Source: Guadua angustifolia
Lineage: Eukaryota > Streptophyta > Magnoliopsida > Poales > Poaceae
Length of the DNA: 64,000 nucleotides
Assembly: GCA_036346375.1 (NCBI GenBank)
Contig: CM070517.1
Coordinates: 8,349,161-8,413,160 of the forward strand
Direction of reading: 5' to 3'
The position numbers and the translations under genes are program-made. The first letter of the stretch is position 1. Each line of letters begins with the position of its first letter. Positions 54,485 through 64,000 of the stretch are shown in pieces. The notes beneath the pieces are model-generated. The model had not been told where the DNA came from, made no database searches, and worked only from the letters and a program-made list of their open reading frames with translations.

Positions 54485-55140
54485 TATCGGGGACTGGGAA
54501 AACTCTTCCTGGTCAACAGATGGTCAACGATCCCCTAGCTCGAGCTCGAGCCGCGAAGTCTTTGACCATGACGTGGACCGCGTGGCTCCCTTATAACCTC
54601 GAGCTAGGGGGTAAGGAACCAACTTCCGCTCGGAGGGGTCATGCTTGGGGTACAAGTTGTGCATTCAACTGGCGGTTACGAAGGCCCATAAGTAGTGGAG
54701 TTAAGCCAGACGTGGGCGGCACATCCGGGACAGTTACAACCCACATTCATTGCGCACGAAGCCACTCTCCCAGGAATCTCTCCCGAACGTTTCCAGTAAC
54801 GGCTGAGAGGGGTATATAACTCCTTGGGACGAGCGTATTCAAGGGCATCATCGCAACATCCACACACATGAATACTCAGGCTACAAAAGCTTGAGCTAGA
54901 AAACACCACCTTGTACTCGAACATAGTGAAATTCACCGCCTCCGGGCAAGACTGGAGTAGAGCTATTACTTGTCGCAGGGGCTCGAACCAGTATAACTCT
55001 TGGTGTCTCGCTCTCTGTCTTTTTCCTTCAACCATCAGAACAGCAGGACCAACCCTTCAGTGAGTGAAGACGATTCCAGGTCCCATATACACGATCAACC
55101 CCCATACACTTTTGCGGTCCAGCGATCCCGATCGTCGACA
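54485..55140 (+). repeat. 3' LTR of element C
   Basis: The 656-bp LTR starts tatcggggactggg after the putative polypurine region cctctggggctagc and ends gtcgaca. It contains the gtatataa TATA box. It lies next to the fragment of the E 5' LTR. Confidence 0.8.
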
Positions 55141-55331
55141 GTTGTATTTGCTCTTCCTTGTCATTTATGCTTGAACGGTTATGTCTTGATTGCTATTATT
55201 TTGTTGATGTATTGTTTTCTCTAATTGCATAGAGGTCATGCTGAAATTTCTTAGTAATTTGTGGGTGGATTGGTTGTGTGTTGGTGCTTTGAGGGTGTAA
55301 CATTCCGGGCACAGGGTACCAGGGTGTTACA
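55141..55331 (+). repeat. End of the 5' LTR of element E (191 bp)
   Basis: Matches 60,577-60,767 with few differences and begins exactly at the 3' end of element C, the insertion point of C. Confidence 0.85.
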
Positions 55332-55333
55332 GT

Positions 55334-55345
55334 TGGTATCAGAGC
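55334..55345 (+). promoter_or_regulatory. Primer-binding site of element E (initiator tRNA-Met type)
   Basis: tggtatcagagc lies two bases after the LTR end. Confidence 0.85.
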
Positions 55346-58300
55346 GTGCTTTAGGTCCGTGGTGTATGAATTTAGTAATTTACTCTAGAGAAAACTAAAA
55401 TTTTGATTTGGAAAATTAGAAACATGGCTTAGGTATGTACTCTTTAAAATTTTGCCATAGGACAATAAAACTTAAAATATGTTGTAGGCTAGTTAATTAA
55501 CTTAAAACTTGACACACTCTGATGCACAGTAGGAAGGGGTATGGGTAATCATTGCATTACGTTTTAATGCTTTATTTGAGCTTTGATGATGAATGCTAAA
55601 TATTATGATGCATTTTACTATGATCATGAAAGAATTGACTGAATTGTTATGTTGTTGTGAAATAAAGGTTTTGACCATGTTCTTTTGGTCGTGGTAAGGG
55701 CCTTGGTTGTGGGGGTGGCCGGATAGAGCCAACACTTGAGGTTTAGGATCCTCTTGTAGGTGAGAGTCATTATCTTTACGTCATAGATCAGAGAGCGGGT
55801 GGAGAAGGTTGCTTTCTTTTTGCCTTCAATGGTTGAAGACAAAGAGAAAGAGATTCGCGATGATTCTTTCTGGATTACTATTACTACCGTTCTAGCGTTC
55901 GGTTTTGTTGGTTGTTTTGCGGAGAAAATTAGTGTTTTATTCTTGTGTTTGTCATCCTCTGAGTTTAAATGAACTTATTACAGGTTTGTGCAAGACTTAT
56001 GTTGTGTGGAGTTCAGTTATAAGACTTTACCAGAAAAGGATTGGTTGATCGTTTGGTTTTTCCTTTTGTGGAAATATCCTTGCGTCCATCTTCCTTCAAG
56101 GAAGTTTTAAATCTTGAGATTTGTTTGAAGAACTTTTGCCTGTCAGAGTTTAGGTCTGGTCATTTTGTGATTTGAGAGTCGAGCTCCTTTATGATTTATG
56201 GTTGGGTTATCTGGAAAGAAAAAAATGCTTAATCATATTTATTCATGCTTAAGAACCATCATTTTACTTAAAGGTTGAGGTCACACCCTAATATTTTAAG
56301 GTTAGGTGACCAATGTGAGTGTTTAAAACTTTAATCTTTGATGCATAGTTAGAACATTGAGATGATTTAAACTACCAATTGGGTTAAAGTAGATTTGTTG
56401 GTTGTTTAAATACAATCTAATATAATGTGTTGGTAGAGAAATCTAATTGTATTGGTAGGTGATCTTAAAGTGAAGGTTGATTAGAGTTATTTTGCGTGTT
56501 GTTGCGAGCCATAGAATTAAATAGAAGTATGGGATCGTGTTCCTATAAGGCTAGTATTGATCACGACTAAGAAGGTCTAGAATCTTCTGTTTGATGAATT
56601 TACTATAGCAAGGTGATGGTGTAAAGTACTGGAGTGTGGTGTAAAGTAATGGAGTTTGTTGGTCTATGTTGCTTATGGACAATTTAAAAAATTGTGTGTC
56701 AACAAAATGAATTAATCAATGTGTAATAAAAGAATGAGAACATATGGAATGTTTGTATTGGTACTTGGTTTGTCCTTTGCGAATGTCTGTCTTGGAGCCT
56801 TACTGACGAAATATGTCTCGAGGAGATATTGTTTAATTGTTGGAGTCATTCATAGGTGGAACAGGTTTTGAATGCTAAGATATTGACTTATGGGTAGTAC
56901 GAATTTTAGATGTTAATATTACTAAAGGTTTAATTGAAAAGAGATGTCTTAAACTTATATTGTAAAGTGGTATGATTGATTGACTGTTATGGTTTGTAAA
57001 CTAAAAGAAAATGTTGCTGCACTGTCTTATGTTGAATTACTATCATATTGGATGTGCTTAAAATTATGACATAGTTCTCCTAGTTGATTGTTATGAGATA
57101 GAATTGGTTTAAGGTTGGATGATAACATTACCTATTGTGGTTATAATTACTGGAGAAGGTAATCAAAGGAAGAGTAGTTTTGTAATTCATGTTAAAGCTT
57201 GATGGGGTTTCTTAAGGTGCAAATAGTGAGTATTAAAACCTTTAATGGTAAAGGTATTAGAATACTAGGGATTGTGTGATCTTTTGGATGCATGCCTTTT
57301 GGCTAAGGCGATCTGTTTGGTGTGCAATAGAAATTCCCCAGATTAGTTGCAATTTGCCAAGTTGCGGAGTTAGCTTTGATGATTGAAAATGAGGATGAAA
57401 GAATGTTTAATCTATGAAGTAATTTGTTAATGGTTTTTGGAATGCTTTATTTCATTGAACCATGTCAGACTTTTGTCTTGACTAAGTTATCTAGCTTGAT
57501 TTATAATTGTGGGATTTACACTTAAGTGTGTATGAATGGATTGCGCTTTTTAGCGTATAAAATGAGTTATCTTTGGAATTACTATTTAAAGGATACAAAT
57601 AGATATAATGGAATATGGCAGAAGCTCTTGAGTTGGAGATATTTGTATATTTATTTTGAATAGAGTTGGATTTAATTAAAGTGTGTGCGGTGTTTGTGAA
57701 TGTTTCTAAAAGGTGGCTCTTGTGTTTGTATCATAAGTGATTTTTACTGGTGAAGTGTTTCTTTTTGGAAAATAAGTTTCCCTTTCTCTTGAGAGAAAAT
57801 GGTTGTGGGTATAGATGTTTGATTCGAGGATCATATTTCTTTTCCCAAATTGTTGGCTTTGGGTAAAGTGAGATGATTTGCTTTAGTAAAAGCGAGCTAA
57901 TTTACTTTGGTTAATGTGATCGCATCTGTAAAAGATTTATGTAGTGTTTCTCTTTTAAATTGAGTTTCTCCCGATGTGAATTTTATTGTATTGATTTGAA
58001 GATGATGAAAGTAGTTAGTTTGGTTAAAGAAAATTGAGATTTCCTTTGCTTTCTAATGTGAAAAGAGTAAATGAATGGTAATGGGTTGGTATTGGTCCTT
58101 TCATTTTAAGGTCAACCATTTGTAAGAAATCGGAAGATGTGGTAGTATCTTGAGGTAGTTTTGTTAAGAGTTATTCTTTGAGTAAGGCCTTGCCTTCGAG
58201 CCTTGTCCCATGCAATTTAAGGAGGAGTTAGAGTGAGTGTTGAGTCAAGAGAAGTACCCGGATTTGTTATTCTTGGGTATGTTTAGTGATTTTGTCCCTG

Positions 58301-58353
58301 TTGTTCTAGTTGTTGAGTTGTGGCATGTTAAGAATTCGCAGTCGAATTTTGTT
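55346..58353. other. Internal region of element E, apparently noncoding
   Basis: About 3 kb of T/G-rich sequence on the plus strand, with only short ORFs and no recognisable gag or pol motif. Near 58,240 a fragment reading EKYPDLL could be the last trace of a Del/Tekay pol C-terminus, but this is weak. Confidence 0.5.
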
Positions 58354-58372
58354 AAGGGGGGGGGGAGAAGAG
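58354..58372 (+). promoter_or_regulatory. Polypurine tract of element E
   Basis: A run of G (about 12 in a row) followed by agaagag sits directly before the LTR start tgtaatatcg. Confidence 0.75.
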
Positions 58373-60767
58373 TGTAATATCGCAGATCTTTCATTTCTAA
58401 AGTTGGCTCCTGTGGGGATTTTTTTCCAAAATCCCTAGCCATACCCTTATTTTTCCCCACCTCTTTTCTTTTCCCCTCCCTCCTCATTTCCTGGATGCAG
58501 CTCCTCCTCCTCCTAGCATCCCCTCCCTCCATGGTGCCTCCGCCATCAAGTGCAGCACCTCCTCCCTCCTTCCCCTGGGCGCAGCCCCCATGGACGAGTT
58601 CCCCCTGTTGCAACCGAGCTACTCCTCCTTGTTCCTCATAGAGGGAAGAGAAGGAGGTGTGATCTCGGGAGTGGCCTCAACCTCACGCCACTCCATTCCT
58701 CGTGGGTAGAAAGGAAAGTATATCATGCGAATGCTACAGATTGAGATGAGTAATGTAATAAATTGAATAAGTAACCAACTCCTTGTTGTAATATGATCAA
58801 TATTTCTCTTATGATAACTAAATGCTGGAAGTGGTTGGATATGTGATATTATGATTGCATGGCAAATGAACATGTTGAAATATTATGTTGCATCATTTGC
58901 ATCCATGACATGAAAAGATGGACGAGCCAGGTTGGTGAGAAAGTCATATGAGGTCATATGACTAATCCGGAGTGCTCTTGAGAAGACCTACCTCGTAGTC
59001 TCATCCATAGGGATGGATGGGAGTGAGACAGCAAGAGTGACCCCTCCACAGGGATGGAAGAGAATCGAAGGGTGCGACACCGACGGGTGTGTACCTAAGC
59101 TATACCGGTATAGGCTGTGAAGGGTGCATTTGAGCATGAAAACATGAGTGCATGTCATTGCATTGCATTGCTAATGATGATTATCCAGTTGGTGGTAATG
59201 TATAGATTTGGGATAGAACCATGGACTCATCCAAAGATGCCTAATGAGGTATGTGTATATACTAAGTATGTTATTGAGGTATAGACTCAATCAAAAGTGA
59301 TTAATGATGTGAATGTGGTAACTAGCAGCGGCTTTACTATTTTATGTGCTTGCTAAATTCAATTAAGAAAATTTGTTATGTTATCATTTTAACTGTGTTA
59401 AATGCTTATGATATTGTCATTCGATGTACTTTGCTGAGTTTTGGATTCATGCTTGTTTCTTTAATGTTTTTAGGTACTGTGAGACCGGCATGATGGGAAG
59501 GGAGTAGCACAGACACGAAATTGATCATCACTTTGGCTTCTAGTTGTAGTTAGTTCTTGAGCATAATAGACTCAGATATGAATTATTACTAGGAGATACC
59601 TTCTTGATTGGTTTTAATCGGTTTGGCTTATTTCTTGGGTTCCATGTAAAGTGTTGTGGTTGTCATTGGTTATGCTTCCCCTTTATTTATAACTTGTGGT
59701 TGATGGTTATTGTCTAAAGTTAGAGATGGATGCTTGCTGAAATTATAGTGTAAAATGGTTAGTTGTTATGGTTGCTATCCTTGTTTTGTGACCTAGTTTA
59801 CAACATGGTGTTGCTGAAATTTTTAGTTGAGCTCAGTGAATTCTTAGGGTGCTAACTTGTTAGGGTTCGTTGTTGATTATTAGAAGTGACTTGTCATGTA
59901 TCATGCTTGATGAAATTTGTGTACAATTGAATTATTTCGTTGTGGATGAGCTTGTGCTGTAGCCTACCACCCTTCAATGTTCTCTTGTATGTAATCTTGA
60001 GTAGATCATTTGATTAAATTTAGACTCTCCCAACCTTGGAATATGTTTAATAAAACTGGATATGTGACATGTTATTTGGTTATACGTATGTTACTATTAA
60101 GGTTAGGTTAGATGAAAATTATGGCCATGGATGGACTATTGTTAAACAATGTGATGGTGTTAGGCTTTGCCATGCTAAATTATGCTCGTGGTTTATGTTA
60201 ATGTCATGAGACAATCAAGTTTAGATTGTTATTATTACTCCCATTGTACTTATTTGTGAGTAATCTTTAGTTGGTGCTTAAGGTTCATTTATCGATTACT
60301 CTAGTGATTGATTAGTTTATTTGGAGTGGTTAAAAGAGAAGAAGTCTTGCTTAACTTTATGTGCGAATTGATTAAGTCTTGGCAAAATAGTATGAAGTTG
60401 TGGCATTCAGGGCATGTGAGATGCCGGGGTGTTACACTAGCTTGCTTATGTGTAGTTATGATTGCATGGTGATATGTTGGGTTGAGCTCATGTATCTTAA
60501 ATTGTTCATGTGATTCACTATATGGTTATCACTTTGTTTTGCTCCACTCACTAAGTTGGTGCTACGGTTGTTATATGTTGTATTTGCTCTTCCTTGTCAT
60601 TTATGCTTGAACAGTTATGTCTTGATTGCTATTATTTTGTTGATGTATTGTTTTCTCTAATTGTATAGAGGTCATTCTGAAATTTCTTAGTAATTTGTGG
60701 GTAGATTGGTTGTGTGTTGGTGCTTTGAGGGTGTAACACTCGGGGCATAGGGTTCCAGGGTGTTACA
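58373..60767 (+). repeat. 3' LTR of element E, 2,395 bp
   Basis: The LTR starts tgtaatatcgcag and ends ccagggtgttaca. No ORF in it is supported; the 122-codon minus-strand ORF at 58,245-58,613 spans the PPT/LTR border and looks accidental. Sequence to the right belongs to the CACTA gene. Confidence 0.75.
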
Positions 60768-60985
60768 ACTAGTATGATGATTCAGGATCTCTAAACCTGT
60801 CGTGCTCCGATATAACTTCTAACCTGTACCACTAGCATAAGTGATCTCATATGGCGTTCAGTGCTTTGTTGTCTAAGCTCTTATGGGTGATAGTGAGCTC
60901 CTGCAAAACTGAATGTAGTGCAGTAATTTAAGTTTTAAAATTTGTATGTAAATGGCTAAGTGTATTATTATACATGTATATATAC
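60768..60985 (-). other. CACTA flank between element E and the protease exon
   Basis: Intron-like AT-rich sequence downstream of the last visible protease exon (donor gtatata at 60,985). Element E starts where the rest of the gene would lie. Confidence 0.4.
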
Positions 60986-61640
60986 CTGAGGGAAAGGATG
61001 TGAGCTGTCGATCGGGAACGCCATGTGGTGCATGACGTAGAAGCCGCACAGCTCACCGCTGCCCTGTTGATGACACTGTGAAGAGATAAAGAAATTAGCA
61101 CATGAAGATTACATGTTAGAAATATTTAATCATATATATGGTAGGCACTTGTACCTTCAAGGGCTTATACTCTAGCATCTTGTCCTTTTTAGCATCGTGT
61201 TTCCCTCCTCCATCGACATAGGCCGAGAAACCCCTACATACATTGGAAAGATGCCATTGAGTCAAAAAAATGAATGTAGTTAAATTCAGAACATGTTAGG
61301 TTACAGTGATGTACTTTCTGTTCCAAAGGAGGCTTGTTCGCGAAGGCCATCGGCTTGTTCTCGACCGAGTTTAAAATGTAGACCGTGTTTTCACTTGAAA
61401 CAAGGATGAGTATAACCCAATGGTTGCTTATTAAATGGCATGCAATGCAAGGAAACAAGTTCGCATACGGTGTAAGCACATACAAATAATAGATGGGTAA
61501 AGTACTACTTACTCCTTGTGGTACGGGAATAGAATGAATTTCTTCTTGAACTTAGCATTCAAAGCCCACGTGATGTAGCTGGCAAGGAAGTCTAGGTGAA
61601 CCCGTGCCAACTGGTTGTTGACGCGTCATGGCTCACTGCC
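60986..61640 (-). pseudogene. Ulp1-like (C48) cysteine protease exons of the CACTA-associated gene
   Basis: Four exon pieces can be read on the minus strand. About 61,640-61,516: HLDFLASYITWALNAKFKKK…PYHKE then gtaagt. About 61,430-61,310: HWVILILVSSENTVYILNSV (catalytic His in HW). About 61,240-61,155: GFSAYVDGGGKHDAKKDKML then gtacaag. 61,075-60,986: CHQQGSGELCGFYVMHHMAF (catalytic Gln and Cys), bordered by acag and gtatata. The Asp of the triad, normally in the LDS-like position, reads Asn (ILNS). Such proteases deconjugate SUMO-like proteins, and C48 domains are known in plant CACTA- and MULE-type proteins. The gene probably continues to the left but is cut by element E. Confidence 0.7.
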
Positions 61641-61719
61641 TCATTGCCTTGCAACTCATGTTGAACGTTAGAAAGCGTAATGCGAAATCTTATGAAAGTC
61701 ATCAGGTGTATGTGCGTTA

Positions 61720-63028
61720 CTCACAGCATCCAAGATCGTAAAGTACAAATATCGATGGCCTTTAGTTGGTAGATACGGAATAGATCGTCAAAACATACTG
61801 GGAATGTCCCATCCTCATTGCGGTGGAAATGTGCCTTTCTATACCTCATAGTGAAGTCGTCTCGACTCTCATCCTCTTTGACCTTATCAATGTACTATCC
61901 ATGGAGCAAGCGACTAAATTTACCTAGAGCATTCATTTCCTTGGATGCAATCAAGGGTTTTCCATGTATGTAGCCCTTGAAATCATAAGAGGTCTTCACA
62001 TTGCCTGCTGACTTTCCATTCTTCGCAGAAGAAGTATGCGAGGTCGAGGCAAGGGGCTTTGCATGTGTTGTAGGGGGCGCTATGGCCTCTGTTAGCTTTG
62101 CCTTCTTTGAAGGAGTCACTGAGGCCTCCTACTATTCAGTGGTTGTCGTGCTAGCCCTTTTATGTGCGAGCTCTGCCTCTGCGTAGGAGCAGGAGCAGCT
62201 ACGGTAGGAACCTGTGAAGTACACGCATATGTAACTTGTTGAAGTACTACAGGAATAGTAGAGGAGATGGGGTGGATTTTTACCTTAACCACGACACCCA
62301 TCGTGGGCCACTTGATAAATGACATGTGTGCTTGCCCGAGAGTGGTGATATCTTCGTTGGGGGGAACTGCAGCACATGTGATACGAAGTCTTCGTGGACG
62401 TAGTCCACCTGCACCCTCATATAGCCCTTCCCCAAGGGCTGACCATGCACAATGTTGGTCTCCTTGCATAGAAATGCAACCCCGCATGCAGCCTCCACAG
62501 GAAATCCGTCCTCCGTCAGGGTGAGCTGGCACTTGGTAAGCGCTTGCAAGAAGTGAGGAACTTGAGGAAAAACATTGTAGGAGATACACTCGTAGCTTTA
62601 AGTCAGGAAAATTTAATTATTACCTATAGCTGGGGACCAGCATTATCATTTTGGGAACCATCGCTGCTGGGTCGGGGCTCAGGCTTCTCTACAGGAGGCG
62701 AGGGCATCTGGCTCTAACTCTAGGAGATCATCGCCACCATCTCGGTCCTCAGGTGCTTCTCACGTGCCATCATCTCCCCCCTCATCTCCTCCTTGATCTA
62801 CTCCCTTAGCTGCTCCCTGAGCGTGTCCTTGAGGCACTCCGCATGTGCCTCCCATGATATTGATCTGGCACTCGCAGCGCCATCTTGGAAGTAGGACTTG
62901 TTCGTATGCCCCTCCTCTGTGGCAAGCACCCAGCTCTTATGGTCGAGCTTCCCGATCATAAATGAAAGGATGTCATTCGACCCTTGGCTCTGAAAGGTCC
63001 CCTGCTCTTTCTGCTGGCTTATCTCCTC
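61720..63028 (-). pseudogene. Middle part of the CACTA-associated gene, with DUF8039-like domain
   Basis: The second exon (from 63,028) encodes EEISQQKEQGTFQSQGSNDI, IGKLDHKSWVLATEEGH and a Glu-rich helix. Around 62,640-62,590 an intron-like break begins (gtaataatt). The next piece carries CQLTLTEDGFPVEAACGVAF, KGYMRVQVDYVHEDFVSHVL and EDITTLGQAHMSFIKWPTMG, the conserved blocks of DUF8039 in plant CACTA proteins. A basic linker (62,119-61,895, MTPSKKAKLTEAIAPPTTHA) follows, then DDFTMRYRKAHFHRNEDGTF and CTLRSWML before a gtgagt donor near 61,724. Frame changes and stops occur. Confidence 0.65.
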
Positions 63029-63103
63029 CTGCAATAAGCAAGTACAAATTAGATCTGAAATACAAGTTAGTTCAACTGCAACGCACTAAGTTAGATGTCT
63101 TAC

Positions 63104-63928
63104 GATGATGGAGACGACATGCGCGGTAGCGAGGTTTGCATCTACAAGCTGCCTGTCGGCAATTTTCTTTGTCCTTACTAATACCCAGTCGCGTGCCCGC
63201 TCCTCACATATGTGAGAGTAAGGCATCGCTATCCCGGAGTTTGCACACTCCTTGGCTATTCGCACCCACTCTGCCTTCTTCCCCTCATAGCCGCCTATAC
63301 CGAGATGGTGCAGGTGCGTGTTATGCCTCTGGATAATGGTGTTCCTCTCTCTCAGCTGCTCTACCTCGAGCATGCCCTTCATCCTTGTGAACTCCTCCCA
63401 AACATCAGGAGTCACGAACGGATACCTCTCGAATGGTGTGCGGCCTTTTAGCATGTACTCACAGTGCATGAGGACCCTGAAGTGCCTCAAGGCCACACCC
63501 ATCCTCTTCATGGCGTACTGCGTCGTGTTGCATTCATCTTCCTCCTCTATAATCCATTTTCCCTTAACCTTGTCCCACAGCCGACTCTTCTGCTCAGCGC
63601 TGACTTCCTTTCTCCAATCCTTAACCGTTAGGGGCACCCTCTCTCTCACCAATTGGTCAAGGAATGACCAGTATCACCCCTTGTTCTTGGGAGGACCCGT
63701 GCAGACCCCCGGGGCATTGAACTGGAGAACCTGTGGCATTCTCCCTGTGGCCCCTTTGTTCGGTCCTTGGGCCTTCCTCACCTTACTCGGAGCCTCAACA
63801 CTTGGAACTTGGCTCAGCCCCTGAGGAGCGCCTTGAACTCTATCTGGCGATGAGCCGATGCTCTCTAATTGTGACATTTTGAGTTTTTTATCTGACATGG
63901 TCATATATTTGATATGAGAGAAAGCCAT
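63104..63928 (-). pseudogene. N-terminal part of the CACTA-associated gene, Transposase_24-like
   Basis: The first Met at 63,928 (MAFSHIKYMTMSDKKLKMSQ) or an internal Met opens a Pro/Lys-rich leader. An in-frame TGA at 63,674 follows. Then comes a 188-codon segment with VRERVPLTVKDWRKEVSAEQ, LWDKVKGKWIIEEEDECNTT, VTPDVWEEFTRMKGMLEVEQ and RARDWVLVRTKK. This resembles PF03004 (plant transposase, Ptta/En/Spm). A clear intron (63,029-63,103, gtaaga to attgcag) joins it to the middle part. The stop makes it a likely pseudogene unless the codon is bypassed. No catalytic transposase (TNPD) ORF is visible in the window. Confidence 0.65.
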
Positions 63929-64000
63929 TCTTAGCTATTATGTGAACTTGACAATAAATCAAGTGAAGCAACAACTGAATAGATAATTCATAGCATGTAA
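63929..64000. other. Upstream flank of the CACTA-associated gene
   Basis: AT-rich sequence before the first Met; it could hold 5' UTR or promoter, but no clear TATA box is seen before the window ends. Confidence 0.3.

Larger units (their letters stand above)
33706..55140 (+). mobile_element. Element C: Tat-like Ty3/gypsy retrotransposon with nested insertions
   Basis: Direct LTRs lie at 33,706-34,299 and 54,485-55,140. The order is LTR, primer region, gag, protease, RT (truncated), RNase H, second RNase H, integrase, 3' interval, antisense spliced side gene, polypurine region and LTR. Two large insertions interrupt it: G/F at 37,361-40,661 (with loss of the RT core) and element D at 43,698-51,326 (with target duplication). 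Its 3' end lies inside the 5' LTR of element E. The first ~60 bp of its 5' LTR are deleted. The coding frames are partly open (protease, integrase), so C is younger or better preserved than B. Confidence 0.85.
55141..60767 (+). mobile_element. Element E: LTR retrotransposon with 2.4-kb LTRs and no surviving coding capacity
   Basis: The last 191 bp of the 5' LTR (55,141-55,331) match 60,577-60,767, the end of the 3' LTR. Initiator-Met primer site at 55,334, polypurine tract at 58,354 and LTR 58,373-60,767 complete the structure. The ~3-kb interior carries no supported ORF. LTR start (tgtaatatcg) and end (ttaca) resemble Del/Tekay-type gypsy elements. It is either a large non-autonomous derivative (LARD-like) or a very decayed element. 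Element C is inserted in its 5' LTR, and the preceding ~2.2 kb of that LTR is gone. Confidence 0.75.

Noticed and set aside
54162..55035. Several overlapping ORFs of 60-119 codons across the 3' LTR of element C
   Set aside because: LTR sequence of the same family at 33.7-34.4 kb gives similar ORFs, but they do not match any known protein pattern and run across U3-R-U5.
58245..58613. 122-codon minus-strand ORF at the E polypurine tract and LTR start
   Set aside because: It crosses a functional element border (PPT/LTR) and is low-complexity; probably accidental.

Overview
This window looks like repeat-rich nuclear DNA from a grass (Poaceae). I found no host gene, tRNA or rRNA that I can support. 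Almost everything recognisable belongs to LTR retrotransposons of Ty3/gypsy type (Tat-like, CRM-like and Del/Tekay-like), one Ty1/copia LTR, CACTA (En/Spm) transposons and a small MITE, inserted into one another. The grass assignment rests on the element families (Tat-type gypsy elements with a PF04195-like side gene, CRM-like LTRs, an Angela/SIRE-like copia LTR) and is an inference. The species cannot be named.

Layout, left to right. 1-3.7 kb: an old LTR fragment, then anonymous DNA. 4.6-7.27 kb: a truncated Tat-like element (A) with an LTR end, a broken gag and the start of the protease. 7.3-9.81 kb: CACTA-derived DNA ending in a clear CACTA terminus, with a possible captured gene fragment. 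9.82-22.28 kb: a decayed Tat-like element (B) whose gag-pol is on the minus strand; a spliced side gene runs the other way near its 3' LTR and is interrupted by a copia LTR. 22.28-32.4 kb: an integrase remnant (K) with a ~119-bp tandem array downstream; the integrase is split by a 4.79-kb solo LTR with a perfect 5-bp duplication, and the array is split by a 3.57-kb CRM-like unit whose two LTRs face each other. 32.4-33.7 kb: a Tourist-like MITE, a CRM-like LTR and a CACTA end. 33.7-55.14 kb: a Tat-like element (C), plus strand, with gag, protease, a truncated RT, RNase H, a second RNase H, integrase and an antisense side gene. C was broken by a composite insertion (LTR fragment G plus partial Tat element F, 37.36-40.66 kb) and by a nearly complete CRM-like element (D, 43.70-51.33 kb). 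55.14-60.77 kb: element E, 2.4-kb LTRs around ~3 kb with no surviving ORF. 60.77-63.95 kb: a CACTA-associated minus-strand gene with Transposase_24-like, DUF8039-like and Ulp1/C48 protease regions, whose upstream flank leaves the window.

Inferred order of events on the right: the CACTA came first, E entered it, C entered the 5' LTR of E, and F/G and D entered C. A deletion then removed most of E's 5' LTR and the first ~60 bp of C. Repeated CRM-like insertions hint at a pericentromeric position, but that is only a hypothesis.

The most unusual object is the insertion at 27,936-31,509. It is flanked by TTCAG duplications, carries inverted LTRs with a U3 end at both termini, and has an internal breakpoint exactly at the primer-binding-site boundary of the left LTR. 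It looks like an aberrant reverse-transcription product that was still integrated normally. The second notable object is the intron-containing, TATA-driven antisense gene carried by the Tat-like elements.
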